DNA of 64,000 nt, from NCBI RefSeq assembly GCF_012933445.1, contig NZ_JABBNC010000011.1, forward strand, positions 179,675 to 243,674, written 5' to 3'. The notes under the pieces were generated by a model. It saw only the letters and a program-made list of their open reading frames with translations, made no database searches and had not been told where the DNA came from. Made by a program: the position numbers and the translations under genes. Shown in pieces: positions 16,366-25,768 of this stretch (position 1 is its first letter; each line of letters begins with the position of its first letter). Source of the DNA: Actinoplanes sp. TBRC 11911 (GTDB lineage Bacteria > Actinomycetota > Actinomycetes > Mycobacteriales > Micromonosporaceae).

Positions 16366-18153
16366 TCAGTCCGGGTGGTCCACCAGGGCGATGAGCTGCT
16401 CGACCACGGCGTCCGGGTCCAGATTGCGCTCACACACCGCGACCAGCATCGTCTCCAGGTCGGGGTAGCCGATCTCCTCGGCCAGCCGGCGCAGCGGCAC
16501 CTCGCTGGCGAGCCCGCGGTCGTGCTTGCGCAGTGTCAGACCGATCGTGGCCCGGCCGAGCCGCACCTTGTCGGCGATGCTGATGCCGGGCTCGTTCTTG
16601 TCGTCGAAATACTTGTTGATCTGCAGCTGCGCCTGGCTCGACTTCACGAAGCCCAGCCACTCGCGGCGCGGCCCGCGCGGCGCCCCGGGTTCGACCTCGA
16701 CGTGCCCGTCGTTCTCCGAGAAGATCTCGACGACGTCGCCGTCGCGCAGCTGCGAGCTCAGCGGCGCGAGCCGTCCGTTGATCGTGGCGGCCAGGCACGA
16801 GTCGCCGGTCTGCGGGCTCAGCTCGTACGCCAGATCGACCGGGGTCGAGCCGCCGGGCAGCTCGAACGCATGGCCGCGGGCGAAGATGGTGATCTGCGCC
16901 TCGGCCAGGTCGCAGCGCAGCGAGGCGAGGAACTGGGCGGCGTCGGTCTCCTGCTGCCACTCGAGCACCCGGCGCAGCCAGGTGAGCTGGTCGCCGGCCG
17001 GGTCGGCGGTCTCCGCCACCTTCGGATAGCGGTAGCCGGTGGCCACGCCGTACTCCGAGTACCGATGCATCGTCTCGGTGCGGATCAGCACCTCGACCAG
17101 GCGTCCGTCCGGGCCGGTCACGGTGGTGTGCAGCGAGCGGTACAGGTTGTTCTTCGGCGAGGCGATGAAATCCTTGAAGCGGCCCGCGACCGGGCGCCAG
17201 CGGCCGTGGATCGCGCCGAGCGCGGCGTAACAGTCGGTTTCGGGCCCGTCCACCACGACCGCGATCCGGGGCAGGTCGAACGGGACGCTGTGGCCGCCCG
17301 AGACCGTGTCCTTCCAGATCGAGTAGAAGTGGCGGGGCCGGGCGTGCACGTCGGCGGAGACCCGCTGGCGGCGCAGGGCCACCCGCGCCTTGGCGCTGAC
17401 GTCGGCGAGGTAGTCGGTCCAGCCCGGCCTGTTCTGCACGTGCTCGGCGATGCGGGCGTAGGCGTCCGGTTCGAGGTGGTAGAGCACCACGTCGTCGAGG
17501 TCGCGCTTGAGCGCCTGGATGCCGAGCCGGTCGCAGAGCGGGACCAGCACGTCGAGCGTGGCGGTGGCGATCCGGGCCCGGCTGGCCGGCGACCGGGCGT
17601 CCAGCGTGCGCATGTTGTGCAGCCGGTCGGCGAGCTTGATGACCAGCACGCGGACGTCCTTGCCGGCCGCGACGATCATCTTGCGGATGGTCTCGGCCTC
17701 GGCGATCTTGCCGTAGAACGCCTTGTCGAACTTGGTGACGCCGTCGACCAGGTGGGTCACCTCGGGGCCGAAGTCGCCGTGCAGCGCCTCCAGCGTGTAG
17801 CTCGTGTCCTCCACCGTGTCGTGCAGCAGGGCCGCGACCAGGGTGGTGGTGTCCATGCCGAGCTCGGCGCAGATCTGCGCGACGGCGAGCGGATGCGTGA
17901 TGTACGGGTCACCGGACTTGCGCATCTGGCCGCGGTGCATGTTTTCCGCGATCGCGTAGCTGCGGCGCAGGACGGCGGCGTCGGCCGAGGGGTGGATGCT
18001 CCGGTGCGTGCGGGTGAGCACCGAGACCGGGTCGTCGTCACCGCCCGGAAAGCTCAGCAGCGACCGTAGACGCTGCGAGAGGGTCAGGTCGCCGGGCGAG
18101 GAGGTCGGAAGGGCACGTCCGAGGGCGGCGCCGTGGCCGGCGTCGACGTCCAC
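16366..18153 (-). CDS. Rel/SpoT-like protein: HD hydrolase, degenerate synthetase and TGS domains
   Basis: A protein of about 595 residues. The N-terminal HD (p)ppGpp hydrolase domain is intact: SGDPYITHPL, LLHDTVEDT and KLADRLHNMRTL. The synthetase-like domain keeps RFKDFIASPKNNLYRSLHTTV and VEVLIRT but differs around the catalytic strand: PFDLPRIAVVV stands where Rel enzymes have IHDLVGVRILV, losing the arginine. A TGS domain follows (GHAFELPGGSTPVDLAYEL). The zinc-finger/ACT regulatory end of full-length Rel (about 750-850 aa) is missing. GTG 18153 with AGGGGGTG upstream is chosen. It may be hydrolase-dominant; a normal Rel probably lies elsewhere. Confidence 0.85.
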   Translation of the reverse strand: MDVDAGHGAALGRALPTSSPGDLTLSQRLRSLLSFPGGDDDPVSVLTRTHRSIHPSADAAVLRRSYAIAENMHRGQMRKSGDPYITHPLAVAQICAELGMDTTTLVAALLHDTVEDTSYTLEALHGDFGPEVTHLVDGVTKFDKAFYGKIAEAETIRKMIVAAGKDVRVLVIKLADRLHNMRTLDARSPASRARIATATLDVLVPLCDRLGIQALKRDLDDVVLYHLEPDAYARIAEHVQNRPGWTDYLADVSAKARVALRRQRVSADVHARPRHFYSIWKDTVSGGHSVPFDLPRIAVVVDGPETDCYAALGAIHGRWRPVAGRFKDFIASPKNNLYRSLHTTVTGPDGRLVEVLIRTETMHRYSEYGVATGYRYPKVAETADPAGDQLTWLRRVLEWQQETDAAQFLASLRCDLAEAQITIFARGHAFELPGGSTPVDLAYELSPQTGDSCLAATINGRLAPLSSQLRDGDVVEIFSENDGHVEVEPGAPRGPRREWLGFVKSSQAQLQINKYFDDKNEPGISIADKVRLGRATIGLTLRKHDRGLASEVPLRRLAEEIGYPDLETMLVAVCERNLDPDAVVEQLIALVDHPD

Positions 18154-18225
18154 AGGACACCCCCTCACGCTCGCCCGCTAAATCGTCATAGAACCCCGCG
18201 AACCCGTCACGGGACCCCACTTGCC

Positions 18226-20055
18226 TTACAGCCTAAGCGAGCGGGCGTCATCCGAACGGTCAGTTACCGATGAGCGAACGGCCGAGTCTTTGCCCGAAGC
18301 GGCCGCCTCGGCCCTGCTGAGCAGGGCGGTGAACCGCGCGGCGCCACGAACCGGTGACACCCAGTCGCCGGAGGTTTCCACCAAGCGGGTGTCCGGCCGT
18401 TCCAGCCACGCGAGGACGCGCTCGGTCTCCTCGGCGGACGCGGCCGGCACCGGACCCGGTCCGGGTAGGACCGTCTCGGCGGTGAGGCGGGCCGCGTCCA
18501 GGGTCGGGCGCGGGTGCTCGCGGGACGGGGACGTGGCCGCCGCGGCGAGCCGGCCGTGCCGGACCACGACGATCTCCCAGCCGCCCACGTCGTTGCGGCG
18601 CGCGGCGACCACCTCGGGGACCCGGGTGATCGCGGCCAGCCGCTGCATCCGGACGGTGGCGCGCAGCAGCGCCACGAGCCGGGACCGGATCACCGCGGCC
18701 TCCTCGTAGCGCTGCCTGCCGGAGAGCGCCTCGATGCGGTCCATGAGCGCCTCGACGACCTGCTCCGGGTCGCCGTGGATGGCGCTCCGAAAGGGCAGGG
18801 CGGCGTTCTTCAGATACGCCTCGGGGCTGATCCGGTGCTCGCAGGGCGCCGGGCATTTGCCCAGCTCGGCGAGGGCGCAGGCGGCCGTCGGGGTGGTTGC
18901 CGAGAGGGTCAGGGTGCACTGGCGCAGCGGGACCGCGTCGTAGACCCCGGCCGCGGCCAGCTCGGCGGTGCGCCGGCTGGAGAACGGGCCCAGGTAGGCC
19001 GCGTCGTCGTCGGCCAGCTTGCGCACCACCGACAGCCGCGGGTACGCCTCGGCGGTCAGCTTCAGCCAGACCACCCGCTCCGGGTACTTCGACCTGCGGT
19101 TGTACGGCGGGGAGTGGCTCGCTATCAGGCGCAGCTCGCGCACCTCGGCCTCGAGCGTGTGGGCGCACTCGACCGCCTCCACCCGGGTCGCGGCGGCGAG
19201 CATCTCGTTGATCCGGGCCCGTTTCTCGCTGGCGGTGAAATAGCTGCGGACGCGGGTCGCGATGTCCTTCGACGTGCCGACGTAGAGCGGGCGGTCGTCG
19301 GCGGCCCGGAACACGTAGACGCCGGGGACGTGCGGCAGGCCCTCGGCCAGGTGCCGCTGGCGGCGCTGGGTCGGGGTGACCGCCCGGGCGAACTCGATCG
19401 CGTCACCCAGCGTGTGCACCTTGAAGCTGCCCAGCCGCTCGATCAGCCCGTGCAGCACGTCGACGGTGGCCTTGGCGTCGTCCAGCGCGCGGTGCGTCGG
19501 CTGCACCTCGGCGTGGAAGAACTGGGCCAGCGTGCCCAGCTTGCGGTTGGGGACCTCGTCGCGGGTCAGCGCGCGCCGGGCCACCGCCGCCGTGTCCAGC
19601 ACCTTCGGCTGGGGCCACGGGTAGCCGTGCCGGGCGCAGGCGGCCTTGAGAAACCCCACGTCGTACGGGGCGTTGTGGGCCACCAGCACCGCGCCGCGCA
19701 GGAACTCGAGCAGGCTGGGCAGCACCGACTCGATCGGCGGGGCCGGGGCCAGCATCGCGTCGGTGATGCCGGTCAGCACCGTGATGAACGGCGGGATGCG
19801 CTCACCGGGGTTGACCAGGGTCCCGAAGGTGCCGAGCTGCTCGCCGCCGCGCACCTTCACGGCGCCGATCTCGGTGATGCCGCTCCCGTCCGCGGCGCCG
19901 CCGGTGGTCTCCAGGTCGAGCACCACGAAGGTGGTGTCGGCCAGGGAGAGGGCGGCGGGGTCGACCGACCCGTCGGCGGTCAGGAGCGTGTCCAGAGTGC
20001 CCTGGACGTATGCCGGTTGTGCCACGGCGGGAAGATTAGGTCCCGGGTACGACAT
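18226..20055 (-). CDS. DEDDh exonuclease fused to a GIY-YIG (UvrC/Cho-like) domain
   Basis: A protein of about 609 residues in two parts. Residues 40-200 form a DnaQ-like 3'-5' exonuclease (FVVLDLETTG, VAHNAPYDVGFL, HRALDDAKAT). From about 235 a GIY-YIG nuclease of the UvrC/Cho type follows (GVYVFRAADDRPLYVGTSKDIATRV), with a UvrC-like cysteine region (CALAELGKCPAPCEHR). M. tuberculosis Rv2191 has the same fusion next to trpD. A role in DNA repair is likely. ATG 20055 is chosen; GTG 20025 is an alternative. The gene is divergent from the NYN gene. Confidence 0.88.
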   Translation of the reverse strand: MSYPGPNLPAVAQPAYVQGTLDTLLTADGSVDPAALSLADTTFVVLDLETTGGAADGSGITEIGAVKVRGGEQLGTFGTLVNPGERIPPFITVLTGITDAMLAPAPPIESVLPSLLEFLRGAVLVAHNAPYDVGFLKAACARHGYPWPQPKVLDTAAVARRALTRDEVPNRKLGTLAQFFHAEVQPTHRALDDAKATVDVLHGLIERLGSFKVHTLGDAIEFARAVTPTQRRQRHLAEGLPHVPGVYVFRAADDRPLYVGTSKDIATRVRSYFTASEKRARINEMLAAATRVEAVECAHTLEAEVRELRLIASHSPPYNRRSKYPERVVWLKLTAEAYPRLSVVRKLADDDAAYLGPFSSRRTAELAAAGVYDAVPLRQCTLTLSATTPTAACALAELGKCPAPCEHRISPEAYLKNAALPFRSAIHGDPEQVVEALMDRIEALSGRQRYEEAAVIRSRLVALLRATVRMQRLAAITRVPEVVAARRNDVGGWEIVVVRHGRLAAAATSPSREHPRPTLDAARLTAETVLPGPGPVPAASAEETERVLAWLERPDTRLVETSGDWVSPVRGAARFTALLSRAEAAASGKDSAVRSSVTDRSDDARSLRL

Positions 20056-20130
20056 AAACCCATCCGGCGTCCTCAAAAGATCACTTGCTACCGCAAGCTT
20101 TTCCCAGGCCCAGGGTGTGACAATGGTGGG

Positions 20131-21501
20131 ATGTCCGAGCCTCTGCCGTCCGGCGACCGCCCCGAGGAGGAGGCGGCTGTCCAGGATGCGGAGTTCGTCC
20201 CGGAACCGACCCTTCCGGAGCCGGTCCGGCAGCGGATCACCTCGCTGACCGCGGCCGCGCTGCCGGGCCTGGGCGCGGATGAGATTCCCGTCGCACTGCG
20301 ACGTGTAGCACGTTTCGCCCCGAACCGGCGGGCCCGTCTGGGCGGCCGGGAGATCGCCGCGCAACTGGCCGGCGACCCGCTGTTCCGGCAGCGGATCAGC
20401 ACCCGCGCCCTGGAGGACGCCGGTGATCTCGGGACGGCCGTCGCGAGCGGGATGGCCCCGGCCGCCGCCGACCCGGTCGAGGTCGCCGCATTGGCATATC
20501 TGGCCCGCCCGGACGGCTGGCGCGACCTGATCGACAACGCCGGCCAGGCGGTGCAGGCCGAGGCCGACAGCGCCGCGGTGGCCGGCCAGTTGCGCGCCGC
20601 CGAGCACCGCGCCGCCCGCGCCGAACACGATCGCGCGGTCGCCAAGGTGGAGGCCGACAAGCTGCGTGACGAGCTGGCCCGGGTCCGTGAGGAACTGGGC
20701 CAGCTGCGTGAGGAGGCGCGGACCGCCACCAGGGCCCTGCGTGAGACCCAGGCGGCGCAGAAACGCGCGAGCGACCTGCTGGCCACCGAGAAGGGACGCG
20801 CGTCGCGCGTCGCGGCGGATCACGACGCCGAGCTCCGCCGGTTGAAGACGCGCCTGGCGGAGGCGGAGGCACTGGCCGCCACCGGCAAGCAGAGCGCCAA
20901 GGACGCCCGGGCCGCCGACGACGCCCGGCTGTGGCTGCTCGTCGAGACCATCGGGCAGGCGGCGTCCGGCCTGCGCCGCGAGCTGGCCCTCGGGCCGTCC
21001 GACAAGATGCCCGCCGACTTCGTGGCCGACAAATCGGCGGAACGCCCCGGCTCGCCGGAGCGCTCCCGGGCGCGGGCACAGGACACCGACGACCCCGGCC
21101 GGCTCGATCAGCTGCTCCAACTGCCGCGGGCGCACCTGGTCGTGGACGGTTACAACGTGACCAAGCGCGGCTTCGCCGACATGTCGCTCGAGCAGCAGCG
21201 CAAACGGCTGATCACCGGGCTCGGCGGGATCGCCGCGCAGACCGGCGACGAGGTCACCGTCGTCTTCGACGGCGCGGAACGCGTGCACGGCCTGCCGCCG
21301 GCCCCCCGCGGCGTCCGCGTGTTGTTCTCCCGCAAGGGCGACACCGCCGACGAGCTGATCCGCCAGCTGGTGCGCGCCGAACCGGCCGGGCGGCCGATCG
21401 TGGTCATCTCGTCGGACCGTGAGGTGGCCGACGGAGTGCGCCGCCACGGGGCGTACCCGATGGGCGCCGACTCGCTGCTGCGCCGCCTCGCACGCTCCTG
21501 A
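20131..21501 (+). CDS. NYN-domain (YacP/PIN-like) putative ribonuclease with coiled coil
   Basis: A 456-residue protein. The C-terminal 160 residues carry a YacP-type NYN fold (AHLVVDGYNVTKRGF, DEVTVVFDGAERVHG, PIVVISSDREVADGVRRHG) with the acidic residues of a metal-dependent RNase. Residues 150-260 form a long charged coiled coil (repeated EEARTATRALRET-like heptads). The N-terminal 120 residues contain an actinobacterial domain of unknown role. ATG 20131 follows GGTGGG. Similar proteins are annotated as RNA-binding in other actinomycetes; the activity is inferred. Confidence 0.85.
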   Translation: MSEPLPSGDRPEEEAAVQDAEFVPEPTLPEPVRQRITSLTAAALPGLGADEIPVALRRVARFAPNRRARLGGREIAAQLAGDPLFRQRISTRALEDAGDLGTAVASGMAPAAADPVEVAALAYLARPDGWRDLIDNAGQAVQAEADSAAVAGQLRAAEHRAARAEHDRAVAKVEADKLRDELARVREELGQLREEARTATRALRETQAAQKRASDLLATEKGRASRVAADHDAELRRLKTRLAEAEALAATGKQSAKDARAADDARLWLLVETIGQAASGLRRELALGPSDKMPADFVADKSAERPGSPERSRARAQDTDDPGRLDQLLQLPRAHLVVDGYNVTKRGFADMSLEQQRKRLITGLGGIAAQTGDEVTVVFDGAERVHGLPPAPRGVRVLFSRKGDTADELIRQLVRAEPAGRPIVVISSDREVADGVRRHGAYPMGADSLLRRLARS

Positions 21502-21596
21502 CCTGCGCCGACGCGTTTTTGTCGTACCCGTCGCATAGCGTGACCCTCACCTAGCCGGGGGCATTCGTCCCGGCTTCGGCTCCGTGAGGAGGAGTC

Positions 21597-21818
21597 ATGA
21601 TCATCGACTGCGGTCGCTGCTCCCAGCGGCCCGACGAGTGCGACGGCTGCCTGGTCAAGACGCTCGCCGCCACCCCGGACGGCATCGAGGACCTGACCCC
21701 CGGCGAGCTGCGGGCGATCGAGGTCTTCGAGCTGGCCGGGTTCGAGGTCGAGCTGCTCGAGACGCCCGAGCCACCGGTGGTGGTGCCGATGTTCCCGCGC
21801 CACCGCGACGTGGCGTGA
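21597..21818 (+). CDS. Small conserved actinobacterial protein with two CxxC pairs
   Basis: A 73-residue acidic protein starting MIIDCGRCSQRPDECDGCLV, with CGRC (5-8) and CDGC (15-18) that could bind a metal. It has one of the best ribosome sites in the window (AGGAGGAG, 21588-21595). Small proteins of this type lie near NYN and protease genes in related genomes, from memory. Function unknown. Confidence 0.8.
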   Translation: MIIDCGRCSQRPDECDGCLVKTLAATPDGIEDLTPGELRAIEVFELAGFEVELLETPEPPVVVPMFPRHRDVA

Positions 21819-21876
21819 CCGGCTTTCCCTAGGATGGACCGATGCTCTCCCACCCGTTCCCGCGCCTAGGTGCGGC

Positions 21877-23133
21877 GTGACGCCGCGGCTCTGGGCGGCC
21901 TGCGCGCTCGCCGTGCTCGTCGTCGCTCTGGTCGTCTTCGCCGCGCTGACCATCCCGTGGCACCGGCCGCCGGCCCCGCGCGCCGACCAGCTCGACGCGC
22001 TCGGCAAGCTCCCGTCCGACGCGGTCGGCCGGGCCCGGCGGTTTCACGCCGAGCTGCGCCCGGGGGCGTACGGCGGGATGGCCGTCGGTCTGATCGCCGC
22101 CCTGGTGCTCGGGCTGACCCCGCTCGGGTCCTGGCTGGTCACCCAGGCGGGCCGGCCGTTCGGGGGGAACTGGGTGGCGCGGGCGGTGCTCGGCGGCCTG
22201 ATCGTCGTGCTCGTCACCGAGGTGATCACGCTGCCGTTCGCGGCCTGGCGGCACACCGTCGTGGTGAAGTACGGCATCTCCACCCAGTCGTGGGGCGCCT
22301 GGACGGTCGACCTGCTCAAGGGCTGGGCGGTCGGGGCGGTGATCGGCATGATCGCGCTGCTCGGGTTCTACACGGTCGCGCATTACGCACCGCGCTGGTG
22401 GTGGGCGTTCGCGGCGCCCGGGGCCGCGGCGCTCGTGGTGCTGCTGTCGTTCGTGCTGCCGGTGCTGGTCGAGCCGGTGTTCAACAAGTTCACCCCGATG
22501 GCCGACGGGCCGCTGCGCACGTCGCTGGTCGAGCTGGCCGCCCGCGACGGCGTACCGGTCAAGGATGTGCTGGTGGCGGACGCGTCGAGGCGTACGCGGG
22601 CGGTCAACGCCTATGTGTCCGGCCTGGGGCCGACCCGGCGGATCGTCGTCTACGACACGATGCTGACCGAGGCCACGCCGGACGAGGTGGTGTCGGTGGC
22701 CGCGCACGAACTGGGCCACGCCAAGGACAACGACGTGCTGATCGGCACGATCCAGGGGGCGCTCGGCGCGGCGCTGGCGGTGATCGCGCTGTACCTGCTG
22801 GGTTCCTGGGGCTGGCTGCTGAGCCGCGCGCACGTGGAGTCGTTCGGTGAGCCGCGGGCGATCGGGCTGATGCTCGCCGTGGTCGCCGTGGCCGGGCTGG
22901 TGTTCGGACCGGCGCAGGCGCTCGTCTCGCGGCGGATCGAGGCCCGCGCCGACGCGCACGCGCTGGCCCTGACCGCCGACCCGGCGACGTTCGAGGCGAT
23001 GCAGCGCCGCCTCGGCACCGTCAACCTGTCCGACCCCGACCCGCCCACCTGGGAGTACGCGATGTCCGCCTCGCACCCGTCCACGGTGGAGCGGATGGCC
23101 GCGGCGCGCGCCTACGCCCGGGGTGAACGCTGA
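21877..23133 (+). CDS. M48-family membrane metalloprotease (Ste24/CAAX-protease-like)
   Basis: A 418-residue membrane protease. The zinc motif HELGH is at 277-281, with the third ligand probably in the EARADAHAL segment further on. Four hydrophobic segments precede the catalytic region and two follow, matching Ste24-like proteases rather than the shorter HtpX. GTG 21877. Its stop (TGATG) overlaps the start of pimB, so the two are coupled. The substrate in bacteria without prenylated CAAX proteins is unknown; membrane-protein quality control is plausible. Confidence 0.88.
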   Translation: MTPRLWAACALAVLVVALVVFAALTIPWHRPPAPRADQLDALGKLPSDAVGRARRFHAELRPGAYGGMAVGLIAALVLGLTPLGSWLVTQAGRPFGGNWVARAVLGGLIVVLVTEVITLPFAAWRHTVVVKYGISTQSWGAWTVDLLKGWAVGAVIGMIALLGFYTVAHYAPRWWWAFAAPGAAALVVLLSFVLPVLVEPVFNKFTPMADGPLRTSLVELAARDGVPVKDVLVADASRRTRAVNAYVSGLGPTRRIVVYDTMLTEATPDEVVSVAAHELGHAKDNDVLIGTIQGALGAALAVIALYLLGSWGWLLSRAHVESFGEPRAIGLMLAVVAVAGLVFGPAQALVSRRIEARADAHALALTADPATFEAMQRRLGTVNLSDPDPPTWEYAMSASHPSTVERMAAARAYARGER

Positions 23134-24272
23134 TGGGCCGCACCCTGCTGATCACGAACGACTTCCCGCCCCGCCCCGGCGGTATCCAGCAGTTCGTGCA
23201 CAACCTCGCGGTGCGCCAGCCGGCCGGCTCGCTGGTGGTTTACGCGTCGAGCTGGCGCGGCGCGGCCGCCTTCGACGCGGAACAACCGTTCGAGGTGGTC
23301 CGGGAGAAGACCGGGATGCTGCTGCCCACGCCCGCGGTGGCGCGCCGGGCCGCGTCGCTCGCCCGCTCCTTCGGCTGCGACCGGGTCTGGTTCGGTGCGG
23401 CCGCGCCGCTCGGGCTGCTCGCCGCCGGGCTGCGCCGCGACGCCGGCGTGACGCGCGGGGTGGCGCTGTCGCACGGGCACGAGATCGGGTGGGCGGCCCT
23501 GCCCGGCGCCCGCCAGCTGCTGCGCCGCATCGCCCGCGGCAACGACGTCGTGACCTATCTCGGGGACTATCAGCGCACCCGGCTCGCGCGGGCCCTCGAC
23601 GGCCTGACGTCGCTGGAGAGGCTGGCCCCCGGCGTCGACGTGGAGACCTTCCACCCCGATGTGGACGGCACCGTGGTCCGCAAGCGCTACGGCCTCGGCG
23701 ACCGGCCGGTGATCGTGTGCGTGTCGCGGCTGGTGCCACGCAAGGGCCAGGACATGCTGATCCGCGCGATGCCGGCGATCCGGCGGCGGGTGCCCGGCGC
23801 GGCGTTGCTGCTGGTCAGCGGCGGCCCGTACCGTAAAAAGCTCGCCCGGCTGGCCCGCGAGCACGACGTCGAGTCCGATGTCGTCCTCACCGGTTCGGTC
23901 CCGTGGGCCGAGCTGCCCGAGCACTACGCGGCCGGCGACGTGTACGCGATGCCCTGCCGCACCCGGGCCGGCGGGTTCGACGTGGAGGGCCTGGGCATCG
24001 TCTACCTGGAGGCGTCCGCGTCCGGCCTGCCGGTGCTGGGCGGCGACTCCGGCGGTGCGCCGGACGCGGTCCGCGAGGGCGAAACCGGGTACGTGGTGGA
24101 CGGCCGGGACGTGCCGGCGATCGCGTCCCGCCTGATCGAGCTGCTCAGCGACCGGGCGCGGGCCAAGGAGATGGGCGCGGCGGGCCGGGCCTGGGTGGAA
24201 CGGGAGTGGCGCTGGGAGACCCAGGCGGCGCGGCTGGAGGCCCTGCTGGACGGCTTACCCGCCGGATCGTGA
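23133..24272 (+). CDS. pimB: GDP-mannose-dependent alpha-(1-6)-phosphatidylinositol monomannoside mannosyltransferase
   Basis: A 379-residue GT4 glycosyltransferase. The N-terminus NDFPPRPGGIQQFV holds the acceptor-side loop, VCVSRLVPRKGQDMLI is the donor-domain start, and GGFDVEGLGIVYLEASASGLPV contains the EX7E motif. This agrees well with mycobacterial PimB (Rv2188c, 385 aa), which adds the second mannose of PIM lipids. PIMs are known outside mycobacteria in related Actinobacteria. It is coupled to the upstream M48 protease. Confidence 0.88.
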   Translation: MGRTLLITNDFPPRPGGIQQFVHNLAVRQPAGSLVVYASSWRGAAAFDAEQPFEVVREKTGMLLPTPAVARRAASLARSFGCDRVWFGAAAPLGLLAAGLRRDAGVTRGVALSHGHEIGWAALPGARQLLRRIARGNDVVTYLGDYQRTRLARALDGLTSLERLAPGVDVETFHPDVDGTVVRKRYGLGDRPVIVCVSRLVPRKGQDMLIRAMPAIRRRVPGAALLLVSGGPYRKKLARLAREHDVESDVVLTGSVPWAELPEHYAAGDVYAMPCRTRAGGFDVEGLGIVYLEASASGLPVLGGDSGGAPDAVREGETGYVVDGRDVPAIASRLIELLSDRARAKEMGAAGRAWVEREWRWETQAARLEALLDGLPAGS

Positions 24273-24277
24273 GCGGT

Positions 24278-24388
24278 TCAGCGGTCGTCGCGGGACAGCT
24301 CGATGATCCGGCCGACGGCGGCGGCGTGCTCGGCGGCCGACTGGGCGGCGGCCGCGCGCAGGATCGCGGCGCGGCGTCTCGCCCGCAT
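24278..24388 (-). CDS. Very small basic protein, hypothetical
   Basis: A 36-codon frame (MRARRRAAILRAAAAQSAEH...) with almost exclusively G or C at third positions, unlike the codons just upstream of the ATG, which is why I regard it as possibly real. It would be a single amphipathic helix with a basic start. No clear ribosome site is visible. It lies tail-to-tail with pimB, 5 bp apart. Confidence 0.4.
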   Translation of the reverse strand: MRARRRAAILRAAAAQSAAEHAAAVGRIIELSRDDR

Positions 24389-24441
24389 TTTCGATAAGCA
24401 CCGGATTGGCCGCCGCATGACCCTGCTCCCGTTCTGTGCGG

Positions 24442-24598
24442 GGAAGGCGGCAGGGGATCTCCGGGGTGCGACGGAGCCGGGGGACGGCCTGCCGCCTTCC
24501 GGCTTTCCATGGTGGGGCGGCGTTTACCGATCGTTCAGGGGGACGGCGTCCGCAACCGTGTCCGCAACGGACCCCGGCCGTCCGCAAAACCTGCGGAC
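24442..24598. other. Two inverted repeats between pimB and the XRE gene
   Basis: GGAAGGCGGCAGG (24442-24454) is repeated perfectly inverted at 24488-24500 with a 33 nt spacer. A second hairpin, GTCCGCA-AAACC-TGCGGAC, lies at 24580-24598 just past the stop of the leftward XRE gene and may be its terminator, though it lacks a T-run. GTCCGCAA occurs three times between 24548 and 24587. Nothing else is seen in this gap. Confidence 0.5.
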
Positions 24599-24604
24599 AC
24601 CGGC

Positions 24605-25768
24605 CTACGCCGCGGGGTCGGCCGCGGCGGCCGCCTCCTGGATGGCGTCGAGCAGCCACCGGGGCGCCCGGTTGCGCACGCCCCGCCGCTCGGCCCGCTG
24701 GATCGTGCGGTGCACGCGCGCCGAACCCACCCCGGCGGCGACCCGGGCCAGGTCTTGCGCCACCCGGTCGGCGTCGTGCCAGGCATGCGCCTCAACCAGG
24801 TCACAGAGCAGGTCCGCCCGGAAGACCGCCTGGTCACGGCCCTGTGCGGTGGGCAGGCTCAGCACCGCCCGCTCCGACGTGGCCACCGCGCCGTGCACGT
24901 CACCGTCGGCGCGCCGGATGTGGGTCTCGTGCCGTGCGAACTCGGCCGCGTGCCACCACCACGTCCACGAGGGATCGTCCGGGCCGACGCCCTTGTCGAA
25001 ACCGCGCTGCGCCAGTTTCAGCTCGCGCAGCGCGTCGATCGGGTCGCCGAGCTGGGCCAGCGCACGCGCCCGGCGGACCCGCATCATCCCGGTGACCCGC
25101 GGCGAGTGCGGGTCGTCGGCCAGGACCCGGCCGGCCAGGTCCAGCGCCTCGGCGGGCCGGCCCAGGTAGACGGCCTGCATCGACAGGTGGTTCATCAGGA
25201 AGCGGACCATGCTCGTGTCGCCCGCGGCCTGGGCGAGCAGGACCGCCTCGGTGGCGATCCGGCGGCTGGCGTCCTGATGTTCGCTGTCGAACGCCAGCCA
25301 CGCGGCGACCTCACCCAGTTCGGCCAGCGTGACCAGCAGGTCGTCGCGCTGGTGCGGGCGGACACCGGCGACGCCCAGCCGGTCGCGCGTGCCCCGGAAC
25401 GTCCGCGACGCGCTGCCGGCCAGCCCCTCCGAACCGTGCAGCGTGTCCAGCGCGACGAGGTGGCGGATGGTGTCGCGGAGCCGCTCGATGTCGCGGTCGC
25501 CCAGCGGTTCGGCCCGGTCCGCCTGCCGGGGCGGGGACTCCTCGGCGTCGGTCCGCGCGATCATCCGGGCCAGCTCGCCGCCGGTGTCGAGAACGTCGTC
25601 GAGGCGCCGCGCGACCGCCTCGGTCGGCGGTTTCTGACCCAATTCCAATTCGCTGATGTACGTCTTGCCGTAGCGCGCGCGATCGGCCAGCGCGCGGACG
25701 GACATCGCACGCTCGCCCCGGAGCCTGCGGAGCGCCCGAGCGAACGGTGCATCGCGGTCCGAGGTCAT
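24605..25768 (-). CDS. XRE-family regulator with a TPR-like C-terminal domain
   Basis: A 387-residue protein. Residues 8-60 are a helix-turn-helix of the XRE type (ALRRLRGERAMSVRALADRARYGKTYISELELGQKPPT). The remaining 300 residues are Ala/Leu/Arg-rich helical repeats resembling TPRs, a layout common in actinomycete regulators that sense peptides or partner proteins. It is divergent from the ABC exporter across a 219 bp gap and could regulate it, which is inference. Confidence 0.82.
   Translation of the reverse strand: MTSDRDAPFARALRRLRGERAMSVRALADRARYGKTYISELELGQKPPTEAVARRLDDVLDTGGELARMIARTDAEESPPRQADRAEPLGDRDIERLRDTIRHLVALDTLHGSEGLAGSASRTFRGTRDRLGVAGVRPHQRDDLLVTLAELGEVAAWLAFDSEHQDASRRIATEAVLLAQAAGDTSMVRFLMNHLSMQAVYLGRPAEALDLAGRVLADDPHSPRVTGMMRVRRARALAQLGDPIDALRELKLAQRGFDKGVGPDDPSWTWWWHAAEFARHETHIRRADGDVHGAVATSERAVLSLPTAQGRDQAVFRADLLCDLVEAHAWHDADRVAQDLARVAAGVGSARVHRTIQRAERRGVRNRAPRWLLDAIQEAAAAADPAA

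Noticed and set aside
18514..20130. Upstream extension of the NYN gene frame
   Set aside because: This part is antisense to the DEDDh/GIY-YIG gene. ATG 20131 marks the true start.
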